Positions 50,733 to 59,386 of a stretch of DNA of 64,000 nt are shown in pieces. The position numbers and the translations under genes are program-made. Source of the DNA: Chloroflexota bacterium (GTDB lineage: Bacteria; Chloroflexota; Dehalococcoidia; Bin125); assembly GCA_028875225.1 (NCBI GenBank), contig JAPPFB010000020.1:1-64000 (forward strand). The letters are read 5' to 3'. The notes beneath the pieces are model-generated. The model saw only the letters and a list, made by a program, of their open reading frames with translations. It was not told the DNA's origin and did not search any database. The first letter of the stretch is position 1, and each line of letters starts with the position of its first letter.

Positions 50733-52016
50733 CTAGCTCGCGGCGGCCGCGTGATCTGGGCGGCGATGGATGATGTGTACTCCCTGGAGGCTCGGAATCA
50801 GATGTGCGATGGCGGCTCGCAGGTCGTCGAGGTTGATCTGTTCCTGCGCCGACGCTGCAATCGGCCGAGCACCGATCACTTCGGCAATCGCCTCCAGCAC
50901 CTCGTCCAACGGCTCCTCAAGCGCATCGATCTTGTTGACCACCGTCAGCGTGGGGCGCTGATCGACACCCAGTTCGCGCAGGGTTCGCTCGACGCTCGCG
51001 ACCTGCTCCAGGACATCGGGTGAGGTGCCATCGACGACATGCAGCAGCAGGTCGGCCTCTTCCAGCTCCTCAAGCGTCGCCCGGAACGCCGCCACGAGCT
51101 GGGTCGGGAGCTTTTGAATGAACCCGACCGTGTCGGACAGCAGCACGGTGTGTTCATCGGTGAGCCGGCAGCGCCGCGTCGTGGGATCGAGCGTTTCGAA
51201 GAGTCGGTCGCGGGCGCGGACCTTGGCGTCGGTCATGGCGTTCATCAAGGTCGATTTGCCGGCGTTGGTGTATCCGACCAGCGCCACGAGCGGAATCCCG
51301 GCCCGATCGCGCCTATTGCGGTGCTGCTGCCGGTGCGTGCGGACGCGATCGAGATCTTTCTTCAGCCGCTTGATCTGATTGCGAATCAGGCGGCGGTCGG
51401 TCTCGAGCTGAGTCTCACCCGGACCGCGTGAGCCGATCGCGCCTTCCATCCGCTCGAGGTGTTCCCACTGTCCGGTCAGGCGTGGCAGCAGGTACTCGTG
51501 CTGGGCCAGCGCGACCTGGACCACGCCCTCGCGCGTGTGGGCGCGCTGGCTGAAGATGTCCAGGATCAGCGCCGTCCGATCGATGATCTTGATCTCCAGC
51601 CGCTTCTCCAGATTGCGCTGCTGGGCAGGAGTGAGTTCGTCGTCGAAGATGGCCAGCGAGGCCTTGAGTTCGTCGCGTAGCCCGGCGATCTCTTCCAGCT
51701 TCCCCTTGCCCACGTACGAGCGGGGATCGGGGTGGCGGAGGCGCTGCTTGACCCTCGCCAGCGGCATCGCACCGGCGGTGAACGCTAGTTGGGCGAGCTC
51801 TTCCAGGGAAGAATCGATATCCCAGTGGCCGGCATGACGGTAGTCGACACCGACCAGGATCGCGCGCTCGAAGGGTGGATGTGTCGGATGGTGTTTTCGG
51901 CGTCCGCCCTTGGGTCGCCGATTGCGTTGACGTGGAATAACGAACTCCGTCGCTACGTCGGACGGCTGCCGCCGCCGGACGAGGTGCAGTCTAGTCAGTG
52001 CAACAGACGGAGTCAG
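50733..52016 (-). CDS. hflX: GTPase HflX (start region frameshifted or non-canonical)
   Basis: This ribosome-associated GTPase splits stalled ribosomes under stress. The HflX N-domain (RAILVGVDYRHAGHWDIDSS, SYVGKGKLEEI, RGPGETQLETDRR) precedes the G domain: GYTNAGKSTLMNAM, SDTVGFI, NKIDAL. The first in-frame ATG is at 51767, but clear HflX sequence continues upstream to about 51870 and the frame stays open to a stop near 52026 without any ATG/GTG/TTG. ATG 52024, perfectly placed 10 nt after AAGAGGAGGT (52044-52035), is one frame off. CTG 52016 (427 aa) is used here as a provisional start. A missing base near 52017 would join ATG 52024 to the gene. Confidence 0.85.
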   Translation of the reverse strand: MTPSVALTRLHLVRRRQPSDVATEFVIPRQRNRRPKGGRRKHHPTHPPFERAILVGVDYRHAGHWDIDSSLEELAQLAFTAGAMPLARVKQRLRHPDPRSYVGKGKLEEIAGLRDELKASLAIFDDELTPAQQRNLEKRLEIKIIDRTALILDIFSQRAHTREGVVQVALAQHEYLLPRLTGQWEHLERMEGAIGSRGPGETQLETDRRLIRNQIKRLKKDLDRVRTHRQQHRNRRDRAGIPLVALVGYTNAGKSTLMNAMTDAKVRARDRLFETLDPTTRRCRLTDEHTVLLSDTVGFIQKLPTQLVAAFRATLEELEEADLLLHVVDGTSPDVLEQVASVERTLRELGVDQRPTLTVVNKIDALEEPLDEVLEAIAEVIGARPIAASAQEQINLDDLRAAIAHLIPSLQGVHIIHRRPDHAAAAS

Positions 52017-52062
52017 TCGATCATGTCAGCGCGGACCTCCTCTTGAGGTGATTGATTCAAGC

Positions 52063-53226
52063 CTATTGCGAAGTGAACGCCGCGATCCGGTCGACGCCTT
52101 CGTCGACCTCGTTGTCGGGCAGCGTCAGGCTGAGGCGGATGTAGCCCTCGCCGGCGGGACCGTAGCCGTTGCCGGGCGTGACCACGACGCCTTGCTCTTC
52201 GATCAGGCGCGCGGCGAAGTCGGCGGAGGTCTCGCCCTCCGGGATTCGGGCCCAGATGTAGAGGCTGGCTTTGGGGTTCGTAACTTCGAGGCCGATTGAG
52301 CGGAGCGCGTTGACGACCTTATCGCGGCGCTTCTGAATGATCGCGTTGTTGGCCTCGATCACCGACTGGTCGCCGTCGAGCGCGGCGATCGCCATCTGCT
52401 GGATCGCCTGGGGGATGCCCGAGTCGATGTTCGACTTGACGCGCAGCAGCGGATCGACGAGCTCGGCGTTTCCGCAGGCCCAACCCAAGCGCCAGCCGGT
52501 CATGTTGAACGTCTTGGAGAGGGAGAAGTACTCCATCCCGGCGGCCTTGCCCGAGGGCGCCTGCAGGTAGGCGGGCGCTTCGTAGCCGTCGAACGTGACA
52601 TCGCAATAGGCGTTGTCGTGCAGCACGGCGATCTCGTGGTCGAGGCCGAACCGTGCAGCTCGCTCGAAGAAGTCGATGTCGGCCAGCGCGCCGGTGGGGT
52701 TGTTCGGGTAGTTGATCCAGAGCACACGTGCCTGATCGCGCACGTCGGCTGGGATGGCGTCGAGTTCGGGCAGGAATCCGTTCTCCTCGGTCAACGGCAT
52801 CGCGTACGACGTGCCGCCGGCGAACATCGTGCCGATCGCGTAGACCGGATACGCCGGATCGGGAACGAGCGCGACATCGCCGGGGTCGATGAAACACAGC
52901 GCCGAGTTGGCGATACCCTCCTTCGCCCCGATCAGCGGAACGATCTCGGTGGCCGGATCGAGCGCGACCTCGAACCGCTGGGCCATCCAGCGGGCGATGC
53001 ACTCGCGCAGCTCGGGCAGTCCTTCCGTTTCCGGGTAGCGGTGATTGGCGGGGACGTCGGTGTGCTCGTGCAGCGCTTCGAGAATGTGCGGATGCGTCGG
53101 CAGGTCGGGATCGCCGATGCCGAATGAGATCACGCGCACGCCTTTCTCGCGCTGTTCGGCGATCTTGCGCGAGATCTCGACAAACAGGTACGGAGGAAGG
53201 TTTCGGACACGTTCAGCTGTGCGCAT
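52063..53226 (-). CDS. dapL: LL-diaminopimelate aminotransferase-type PLP enzyme
   Basis: The 387-aa fold-type I aminotransferase has FGIGDPDLPTHPHILEAL, NYPNNPTGALAD, DNAYCDVTFDGY and the PLP lysine in SLSKTFNMTGWRLGW. This is the DapL/LL-DAP-aminotransferase style, and dapF two genes upstream supports a role in lysine and cell-wall precursor synthesis (tetrahydrodipicolinate to LL-DAP in one step). ATG 53226 with AAGGAAA is preferred; a longer frame to 53271 would cross the hairpin repeat at 53243-53290. Confidence 0.85.
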   Translation of the reverse strand: MRTAERVRNLPPYLFVEISRKIAEQREKGVRVISFGIGDPDLPTHPHILEALHEHTDVPANHRYPETEGLPELRECIARWMAQRFEVALDPATEIVPLIGAKEGIANSALCFIDPGDVALVPDPAYPVYAIGTMFAGGTSYAMPLTEENGFLPELDAIPADVRDQARVLWINYPNNPTGALADIDFFERAARFGLDHEIAVLHDNAYCDVTFDGYEAPAYLQAPSGKAAGMEYFSLSKTFNMTGWRLGWACGNAELVDPLLRVKSNIDSGIPQAIQQMAIAALDGDQSVIEANNAIIQKRRDKVVNALRSIGLEVTNPKASLYIWARIPEGETSADFAARLIEEQGVVVTPGNGYGPAGEGYIRLSLTLPDNEVDEGVDRIAAFTSQ

Positions 53227-53242
53227 GGAGTTTCCTTCTGCT

Positions 53243-53290
53243 GGGGAGGGGACCCCCTCTGCCTGCGGCATCTCCCCCTGCAGGGGGAGA
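53243..53290. repeat. Hairpin repeat, family D copy 2
   Basis: TCTCCCCC-tgca-GGGGGAGA (53271-53290) is a perfect hairpin; GAGGGG-a-CCCCCTC at about 53246-53259 adds a second. It lies between the GNAT stop and the aminotransferase start and resembles 50618-50731. Confidence 0.7.
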
Positions 53291-53300
53291 GGGAATCGCG

Positions 53301-54233
53301 CTAGAAGCGGCCCCAGATTTTGCCGACCTTGACGTAGGTCGTTACCCGATCGTCGTAGCGGCGCTGGACCTCGGCCGGATCGGCTGGCCGCTGATAGCTC
53401 AGCTCGTTGGTCACGTGGCGGAAGTTGAACTCCCGCAACAGCGGATCGCCGACGCTCTCGCCCGAGACGCGAAGCGTCATTGCCCGGCGATTCGCCTCGG
53501 CCCCACGCTGCATCGCCGTGGCCAGCAAGGCGCGAGAGACCTCAGTGAAATCCTGCTCGGGGTGGACGATCAACTCTTCAGCCGCGATCCCTCGCTTGTC
53601 GGCAGGAACGGTGCGGATGTATCCGGCCGCAGCGCCGTCGTGCTCGGCGATGCCGACCCACTCGGAGTCTCCGAAGAACTGAGTCGCCAGCGGCGGGGCA
53701 TGCGCGCCTTCTCCGGCAGCTTCCTGCTCAATCCCGACCACGGCCTCGGCGTCGTCTTCCGAAGCATCGCGGACCACGATTCCGGGCGCGATTTCCGGAA
53801 GTGACTGATCGCGCACGTCGCGACAGCGCATCACCGAGACCTCGGACGGCGAGGTGAAGCCGGCGCCAATCAGCATCGGCTCAACGTAGTGGCGATGGGG
53901 AAAGTCCGTATAGTCGATCACCATCAACTCCGACTCCGAGTGCTCGGTGGCCAGCTCGCCCATCTCGTTGAGCAGGTTGGTCAGGTGCAGGCGGATGTGA
54001 TTGATCGTGTCGAACTCGTAGAAGATGCGCAGGTGCCGACCGTACGGGATGCCGATCACGTAGCCGTCGTCGCACTGGGTCGAGAGCATCCGCGGCAGGC
54101 GGACGAGTTCGTCGAAATTGATGTCGGGCTGGTTGCGATAGGCGAGGTTCTTCGACGCCAGTGTTTCGTGCAGTTCGCGCACAAAACCGGGCGCGACATC
54201 CTGCTCGTGCCGCGTGTAGTCAGGTATGACCAT
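53301..54233 (-). CDS. GNAT-family N-acetyltransferase-like protein
   Basis: The 310-aa protein carries a GNAT domain in its C-terminal half (residues ~155-290): IVVRDASEDDAEAVVGIEQEA, VGIAEHDGAAAGYIRTVPAD, and the acetyl-CoA-binding region after IAAEELIVHPE. The N-terminal half (residues 1-150) looks like a second, degenerate GNAT-like domain (RIFYEFDTINHIRLHL, DYTDFPHRHYVEPMLIGAGF). The substrate is unknown. It lies between dapF and the dapL-type gene on the same strand, so a link to diaminopimelate metabolism is conceivable but unproven. Confidence 0.75.
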   Translation of the reverse strand: MVIPDYTRHEQDVAPGFVRELHETLASKNLAYRNQPDINFDELVRLPRMLSTQCDDGYVIGIPYGRHLRIFYEFDTINHIRLHLTNLLNEMGELATEHSESELMVIDYTDFPHRHYVEPMLIGAGFTSPSEVSVMRCRDVRDQSLPEIAPGIVVRDASEDDAEAVVGIEQEAAGEGAHAPPLATQFFGDSEWVGIAEHDGAAAGYIRTVPADKRGIAAEELIVHPEQDFTEVSRALLATAMQRGAEANRRAMTLRVSGESVGDPLLREFNFRHVTNELSYQRPADPAEVQRRYDDRVTTYVKVGKIWGRF

Positions 54234-54279
54234 CAGTCGTCCATTCGCTCGTGAGTCGGGGTCGAAACGATGTGCATGG

Positions 54280-55173
54280 CTAACGGACGCTCAACAGGTT
54301 CGCGTCCAGTTGTCCTTCAAATGAGAACGATGCCGGGCCGGTCATGTAGACCGACGCCGACGGATCATCGAGCCCGTCCCAGGCGATCTCCAGATCTCCT
54401 CCGGGCAGGGAAACCGTCGCAGCCGCGTCAACGAGGCCGCGCAGGCGGGCCGCGACCAGCACCGCGCAGGCGCCCGAGCCGCAAGCCATCGTGATTCCCA
54501 CGCCTCGTTCCCAGACCCGCATCTTGAGATGATCGGGCGCGAGCAGGTTGACGATTTCGAAGTTGGTTCTCCGTGGGAAGTCAGGATGGGTCTCAATCAG
54601 CGGACCGATCTCGGTCAGCGGGAACTCGTCCACGTCCACATCGGTGAACCAGACCGCATGGGGATTCCCCATCGATACGCAGGTCAGATCGAGCGTGCGT
54701 CCGTCAACGCCGACTTGATGATCCAGAATCGGGGCCGGCCCCTCGTGCACGACGGGGATCTCGTCGGCCTGCAACCAGGCCCGTCCCATGTCGACTCGCA
54801 CGCGATCAACGCTTGCCGAAGTCATTGAGGACAAATCGGCCTGCAGGACGCCGGCGCCAGTCTCGATCGACAGCGCGCCGTCAGTGGGAGTCATTCCGAC
54901 GCGCTCAACCAGGTACTTGGTGAAACAACGGAAGCCGTTGCCGCACATCTCGCCGTCGGAGCCGTCGGAGTTGACGATCACCATCCGCGCAGCGGCGACA
55001 TCGGTGTCCTGCGCGATCAGGATGCCGTCCGCGCCGACGCCAAAGTGTCGATCGCAGATGCGCGGCGCGAGCGCCGGCCAGTCGACCTCGCTCAAGTGCG
55101 CGTTCTCACCCAGCGCGTCGATCAGCAGGAAATCGTTGCCTGCGCCCTGCACCTTGAGAAATGGAATGGACAT
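54280..55173 (-). CDS. dapF: Diaminopimelate epimerase
   Basis: The 297-aa cofactor-free racemase converts LL- to meso-diaminopimelate. KVQGAGNDFLLID opens the first domain. The two catalytic Cys are in SDGSDGEMCGNGFRC and ITMACGSGACAV, and RHFGVGADGIL and GNPHAVWF are further signatures. With the DapL-type aminotransferase downstream, it completes the last two steps to meso-DAP. GGAG 8-9 nt before ATG 55173 is the ribosome site. miaA ends 27 nt upstream. Confidence 0.93.
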   Translation of the reverse strand: MSIPFLKVQGAGNDFLLIDALGENAHLSEVDWPALAPRICDRHFGVGADGILIAQDTDVAAARMVIVNSDGSDGEMCGNGFRCFTKYLVERVGMTPTDGALSIETGAGVLQADLSSMTSASVDRVRVDMGRAWLQADEIPVVHEGPAPILDHQVGVDGRTLDLTCVSMGNPHAVWFTDVDVDEFPLTEIGPLIETHPDFPRRTNFEIVNLLAPDHLKMRVWERGVGITMACGSGACAVLVAARLRGLVDAAATVSLPGGDLEIAWDGLDDPSASVYMTGPASFSFEGQLDANLLSVR

Positions 55174-55200
55174 GCTGACACTCCGGCAGTTGAATGCATC

Positions 55201-56139
55201 TTACTCAAGCATCGCCAGCGGAACATCAGCCGCCCAACAAATCGAGGGATCGTCGCGCCGAAACCAGGCGCGCTGACGGCGGGCGAACCGCCGAGTCGCC
55301 TGGGAGACGCCTTCCAGTGCCTCGTCCAGCGAACACTCGCCGCCCAAATGTGCCAGCACTTCGCGATATCCGATGGAGTCGAAGCCCGGAGCACGTTCTG
55401 CCAAGCCCTCCGCGAGCAACTGACGCACCTCGTCAACCAATCCTGCCTCAAACATCGCCGCCGTTCGCTGCTGGATTCGCTGATCGAGATCCTCCAGCGG
55501 AATGTCCGGCGCGCATGCCCGATAGTCGACCGGTTCACGCATCTGCTGCCACTCTGAAATCGGCCGACCGGTGAGGTGATGGACCTCGAGTGCTCTGATT
55601 AGCCGCCTGGTGTTCGTTGGGCCAATCTGCTCCGCGGCTCGGGAGTCGACATTGCGCAGACGGTCGAACAGAGCCGCAGCGCTCTCCTGCAACAGGGCAG
55701 CTCTGAACTCCGGATCTTCGGCCGCCGGCGGAATCTGCCAGCCTTCCAGCAGCGCCCGCATGTGCTGCCCGCTGCCGCCCACGACGATCGGTCGCTTGCC
55801 TCTGGCGCGGATGTCTTCGATCGCCGCTCGCGCAGCCTTGAGATACTCGCCCAGCGAGTAGCGCTCGGTTGGCTCAATCACGTCGATGCACCAATGCCGG
55901 ATCTCCGACCGCATCTCGGACGTGGGCTTGGCCGTACCGATGTCTAGCCGGCGGTAGATCTGGCGCGAGTCGATTGAGACGATCTCGCCGTCGATTCGAC
56001 GAGCGATCTGCATGGCCCAGTCAGATTTGCCCGAAGCGGTGAGCCCGACGACCGCGATCAGCGGCCGTGTCCCCGGCCCGGTTTCAGGAGCAGTCTCAGG
56101 CGCTGTCGGCAATGGCCTGGGTGATCGCGAGGAAGGCAT
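55201..56139 (-). CDS. miaA: tRNA dimethylallyltransferase
   Basis: The 312-aa enzyme puts a dimethylallyl group on A37 of tRNAs that read UNN codons. P-loop GLTASGKSDWAMQIA, SIDSRQIYRRLDIGTAKPT, HWCIDVIEP, YSLGEYLKAAR, GGSGQHMRALLEG and the C-terminal FDSIGYREVLAHL and ARRQRAWFRR are all present. ATG 56139 gives a short Pro/Thr-rich lead before the P-loop (PTAPETAPETGPGTRP) and overlaps tpiA by 44 nt, an unusually long codirectional overlap; a later internal start is not seen. Confidence 0.92.
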   Translation of the reverse strand: MPSSRSPRPLPTAPETAPETGPGTRPLIAVVGLTASGKSDWAMQIARRIDGEIVSIDSRQIYRRLDIGTAKPTSEMRSEIRHWCIDVIEPTERYSLGEYLKAARAAIEDIRARGKRPIVVGGSGQHMRALLEGWQIPPAAEDPEFRAALLQESAAALFDRLRNVDSRAAEQIGPTNTRRLIRALEVHHLTGRPISEWQQMREPVDYRACAPDIPLEDLDQRIQQRTAAMFEAGLVDEVRQLLAEGLAERAPGFDSIGYREVLAHLGGECSLDEALEGVSQATRRFARRQRAWFRRDDPSICWAADVPLAMLE

Positions 56140-56851
56140 CGGCCTGCAAGGACGCGCCGCCGACGAGCGCGCCGTCGACGTCTGGTTGGGCCATGAAGTC
56201 GGCGACATTCGACGGATTCACCGAGCCGCCGTAGAGGATCCGGACGCCGTCGGCGACCTCGGAACCGACTGTGTCGGCGACGACCGAGCGAATATGTGCA
56301 CAGGCGGATTCGGCTTCGTCCGGCGTGGCGGCTTTGCCGGTGCCGATCGCCCAGACCGGCTCGTAGGCAATCACGAGACCCGCCGGCGCGGGATCGTCGC
56401 CGAGCGCAATCGACACCTGGCGACTGAGCACCGCCCTGGTTCGGTTGTTCTCCTGCTCTGCCTCGGATTCGCCGACGCAGAGAATCGGCGTCAGTCCGTG
56501 CGTCTCGGCCGCTCGCAGCTTGAGCGCCAGCGCCTGGTCGTCCTCACAGAAGAACTGCCGGCGCTCGGAATGTCCCAGGATGACCCAGTCTGCAACCTCG
56601 GCCAGCTGCGCCGGTGAAACCTCTCCGGTGTACGCGCCCGAGGGCTGGGTGTGGATGTTCTGGCCGGCGATATGAACCTCGGTGCCGCACCAGAAGTCCC
56701 AGACCAATGGCAACTGGATGAAGCTGGGCGAGAGCACCACGTCGACTCCAGCGATGTCATCGATCCCGGCCATTCCGCGGCAGAGTGCCCGCGCCTCCGC
56801 GTTGGTGCCGTTCATCTTCCAGTTGCCGGCGGCGATCGGCGTTCGAGCCAT
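56096..56851 (-). CDS. tpiA: Triosephosphate isomerase
   Basis: This 251-aa TIM barrel interconverts dihydroxyacetone phosphate and glyceraldehyde 3-phosphate. AAGNWKMNG (Asn/Lys), ILGHSERRQFF (catalytic His), VIAYEPVWAIGTG (catalytic Glu) and ILYGGSVNPSN are complete. ATG 56851 overlaps the pgk stop by one base (TGATG), so the two are coupled. It also receives the product of glpD elsewhere in the window. Confidence 0.95.
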   Translation of the reverse strand: MARTPIAAGNWKMNGTNAEARALCRGMAGIDDIAGVDVVLSPSFIQLPLVWDFWCGTEVHIAGQNIHTQPSGAYTGEVSPAQLAEVADWVILGHSERRQFFCEDDQALALKLRAAETHGLTPILCVGESEAEQENNRTRAVLSRQVSIALGDDPAPAGLVIAYEPVWAIGTGKAATPDEAESACAHIRSVVADTVGSEVADGVRILYGGSVNPSNVADFMAQPDVDGALVGGASLQADAFLAITQAIADSA

Positions 56852-58065
56852 CAGTCGTCCTCCTCATCCTGTGGTTCCGCTTCGGGCAAGACGGCGATCC
56901 CCGGCAAATCGATTCCCTGCAGGTACTCGAGCGCGGCGCCGCCGCCGGTCGAGACGTGGGACATCTTGCTCGTCAGGCGGAACTGCGCAACGGCGGCGGC
57001 CGTTTCCCCACCGCAGATCACGGTGGTCGCGTCCTCCAGCTTGGCTAGCGCCTCGGCCATGGCGCGGGTGCCGCCGGAAAATGCCTCGCGCTCGAACAGA
57101 CCCAGCGGACCGTTCCAGACCACGGTGTCGCAGTCTTTGACCGCTTCGGAGAAGGTCTCCACCGTGGTCGGGCCGACATCGAGAATCTGCCAGTCCTCCG
57201 GAATCTCCTCTTCCGCGAAGACGAGCGGCTTGGCGCGCGGCGGTTCGTCGGCCCCGCGGGCGATCACGCAGTCAGTCGGTATCAGCAGTTCGCAGTGTTC
57301 ATCGTGCGCGGTGGCGGTAATCTCGTTCGCCGCCTCGACCATGTCCTGCTCGAGGAGCGAGGCGCCGGTCGGCAGGCCTCGAGCGAGCAGGAAGGTATTC
57401 GCCATCGCGCCGCCAATCGCGATCACCTCAGAGATCTCAGCGATCCGTTCGAGCAGTCCCAGTTTGTCCGACACTTTCGCGCCGCCCGAGATGAAGCCCA
57501 GTTTGCCTGCTTCGCCTCGCCGGATCGGTTCCAGCGCCTCAATCTCGCGGTCCAGCAGGAGCCCGCCGGCGGACGGCATCATCGTCGCGACCGCATGCGT
57601 CGACGCATGCGCGCGGTGCGCCGCACCAAAGGCGTCATTGACGTAGATATCGGCCAGGTCGGCCAGTTGCGCGGCGAAGTCGCCGTCGTCTTCCTCTTCC
57701 TCCTCGTGAAAGCGCAGATTCTGCAGCACCATCACTTCACCCGACTTCAGCTCCGACGACATCTGAGTCGCGACGTCGCCGATACAGTCGGGGGCCATGC
57801 GGACGTTCATTCTCAGCGTGCGCGCGAGGCGAACCGCGACCGGAGTCAGATCGAATGCGGGATTGCGCTCACCGTTGGGCCGCCCGAGATGCGAACAGAC
57901 AACCACCGAAGCGCCCTGTTCGAGTGCATATTTGACTGTCGGTACGGCAGCCCGGATGCGGGTGTCGTCCAGCACGCGGGCGCCGTCCATGGGCACGTTC
58001 AGATCGAGACGCAGGAGGACTCGCTTCCCGGCCAGATCCAGGTCGCGAATCGAAACATTACTCAT
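56851..58065 (-). CDS. pgk: Phosphoglycerate kinase
   Basis: The 404-aa enzyme transfers phosphate between 1,3-bisphosphoglycerate and ADP. KRVLLRLDLNVPMDGARVLDDTRI, VVCSHLGRPNG, LQNLRFHEEEEEDDG (an extended acidic run), YVNDAFGAAHRAHAS, GGAKVSDKLGLLE, WNGPLGLFE and VICGGETAAAV are in the expected order. It overlaps tpiA by one base. gap and eno are not in this window. rpiB lies 54 nt upstream on the same strand. Confidence 0.95.
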   Translation of the reverse strand: MSNVSIRDLDLAGKRVLLRLDLNVPMDGARVLDDTRIRAAVPTVKYALEQGASVVVCSHLGRPNGERNPAFDLTPVAVRLARTLRMNVRMAPDCIGDVATQMSSELKSGEVMVLQNLRFHEEEEEDDGDFAAQLADLADIYVNDAFGAAHRAHASTHAVATMMPSAGGLLLDREIEALEPIRRGEAGKLGFISGGAKVSDKLGLLERIAEISEVIAIGGAMANTFLLARGLPTGASLLEQDMVEAANEITATAHDEHCELLIPTDCVIARGADEPPRAKPLVFAEEEIPEDWQILDVGPTTVETFSEAVKDCDTVVWNGPLGLFEREAFSGGTRAMAEALAKLEDATTVICGGETAAAVAQFRLTSKMSHVSTGGGAALEYLQGIDLPGIAVLPEAEPQDEEDD

Positions 58066-58119
58066 CGTGCGTCAATCCAGGATCATCGCGAGCCGGATCC
58101 GCCGGCGCGACAGATGCGG

Positions 58120-58647
58120 TCAGGCCATCGGCGAGAGTTCCGCCTCGGCCTCCCGCTCGTTGCCTTCGTCCAGTGCGTGGTCCGGCAGCTCGCTGTGCCC
58201 CTTGCTGTGTCGGGCTTCGACCGCGGCGAGTTTGGCCAGGCGGCGTACGTGGCGGCCGCCCTCGAACTCGGACTCGACAAAGGCGTCCACGATCTCACTG
58301 GCCAGTGGATGGTCGGTGACATAGGAACCGAGCGCCAGAATGTTGCAGTCGGTGTGCTCGCGAGCCCGGCGGGCAGACCAGGCATCGGTACACAGCGCCG
58401 CGCGCGCGCCGCGGACCTTGTTCGCGGCAATGCTGACGCCAACGCCGTTCGAGCAGATCACAATGCCCAACTGGTGCTGTCCGTCCACGACCGCCTCCGC
58501 CAGTGGCGCGGCGATGTCCGCGTAGTCGGTCGGCTCCTGGGAGTTGGGACCAAAGTCTCGGATCTGGTGCCCCTGTGCCGTCAGCCTGGCGAGCAACCGT
58601 TCCTTCAGCTCAAATCCGGCATGGTCGCTGCCTATCGCGATTCGCAC
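58120..58647 (-). CDS. rpiB: Ribose-5-phosphate isomerase B
   Basis: The 175-aa RpiB/LacAB isomerase has RIAIGSDHAGFELKE, DFG and ADIAAPLAEAV at the N-terminus, the catalytic Cys in IVICSNGVGVSIAANK, and CTDAWSARRAREH with the ring-opening His region. The loop after the Cys reads SNGVG where GTGIG/GSGIG is usual, a small deviation. GTG 58647 was chosen because an upstream extension to 58764 is unrelated to the family and overlaps tsaC. The ~30-aa acidic C-terminal tail is longer than usual. Confidence 0.9.
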   Translation of the reverse strand: MRIAIGSDHAGFELKERLLARLTAQGHQIRDFGPNSQEPTDYADIAAPLAEAVVDGQHQLGIVICSNGVGVSIAANKVRGARAALCTDAWSARRAREHTDCNILALGSYVTDHPLASEIVDAFVESEFEGGRHVRRLAKLAAVEARHSKGHSELPDHALDEGNEREAEAELSPMA

Positions 58648-58684
58648 GTGCCGTTGCCCCCATCCAGACCTATAGGCCGTGAAC

Positions 58685-59353
58685 TCAGGAAACCGACTCC
58701 AACTCGGAGAGTCCCCAGTGCCGCATGAGCAACTCTCCGACGGATGCCCTGAGCTGTGGTCCACGACGCAGTACGCGCGGAATCCGGCCCGTGCAATCCA
58801 AGATAGTCGAGGCCGTACCCGCAGGCATTACCTCGCCCTCGGAGAGTATGTGAAGTGATTCACTAAAACCATCGCTGGACCCATTCGGTCCAAACTGAGC
58901 GCGCACATCCGCTGCCGACAGCGACGCCGGCGCTCCGTGTACGTTCGCCGATGTTCCCGTGAGCGGCGCATCGACAAGGTCCAACACCGCCGTCGCGATC
59001 GGATGATCCGGAATGCGCAGCGCGATCGTATTGCCGTCGACCGCGTTGGTGCGCCAGTCTGTCCGCTTCCTCACGATCAGTGTCACCGCGCCCGGCCAGG
59101 CCTCCGTTGCCAGCGCCAGGACACGCTCTTCCAGGGGCTCGGCCATCTCCGCCAGGTGCTCCCGCCAGCGTGCCGGCGGCAGAAAGACCGGCAGGTTCTC
59201 GCCGCCCGGCCGCTGCTTGAGCTGGAAGACCGACGCCACCGCCCGATCGTCGCTGGCCACAGCGCTCAGCGCGTATTGCGTATCGGTCGGCAGGGCGACC
59301 ACCCCGCCGCGACGCAAATGATCAACTGCCTGATCAAGTTCTCCGTTAGACAC
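58685..59353 (-). CDS. tsaC: L-threonylcarbamoyladenylate synthase (Sua5/YwlC/YrdC family)
   Basis: The 222-aa enzyme makes threonylcarbamoyl-AMP for t6A37 modification of ANN-decoding tRNAs. RRGGVVALPTDTQYALS, the KxR element in LKQRPGGENLPVFLP, PGAVTLIV and TGTSANVHGAP are present. GTG 59353 (VSNGELDQAV) is preferred over ATG 59380 or GTG 59422, because TATGAT lies exactly 6 nt upstream and the family normally begins about here. It heads the minus-strand housekeeping run and is divergent from guaA, with their promoters almost touching. Confidence 0.9.
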   Translation of the reverse strand: MSNGELDQAVDHLRRGGVVALPTDTQYALSAVASDDRAVASVFQLKQRPGGENLPVFLPPARWREHLAEMAEPLEERVLALATEAWPGAVTLIVRKRTDWRTNAVDGNTIALRIPDHPIATAVLDLVDAPLTGTSANVHGAPASLSAADVRAQFGPNGSSDGFSESLHILSEGEVMPAGTASTILDCTGRIPRVLRRGPQLRASVGELLMRHWGLSELESVS

Positions 59354-59359
59354 GGATCC

Positions 59360-59365
59360 ATCATA
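59360..59365 (-). promoter_or_regulatory. TATGAT, -10 of leaderless tsaC
   Basis: On the minus strand TATGAT is followed by GGATCC (6 nt) and GTG 59353. Only 9 bp separate it from the guaA hexamer. Confidence 0.6.
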
Positions 59366-59374
59366 CTCCGCGCG

Positions 59375-59380
59375 TATCAT
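59375..59380 (+). promoter_or_regulatory. TATCAT, -10 of leaderless guaA
   Basis: TATCAT is followed by TATGAC (6 nt) and GTG 59387. Confidence 0.6.
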
Positions 59381-59386
59381 TATGAC

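Noticed and set aside
57295-58728. 477-codon plus-strand frame over pgk and rpiB
   Set aside because: It is antisense to two complete housekeeping genes and has no recognisable motif.
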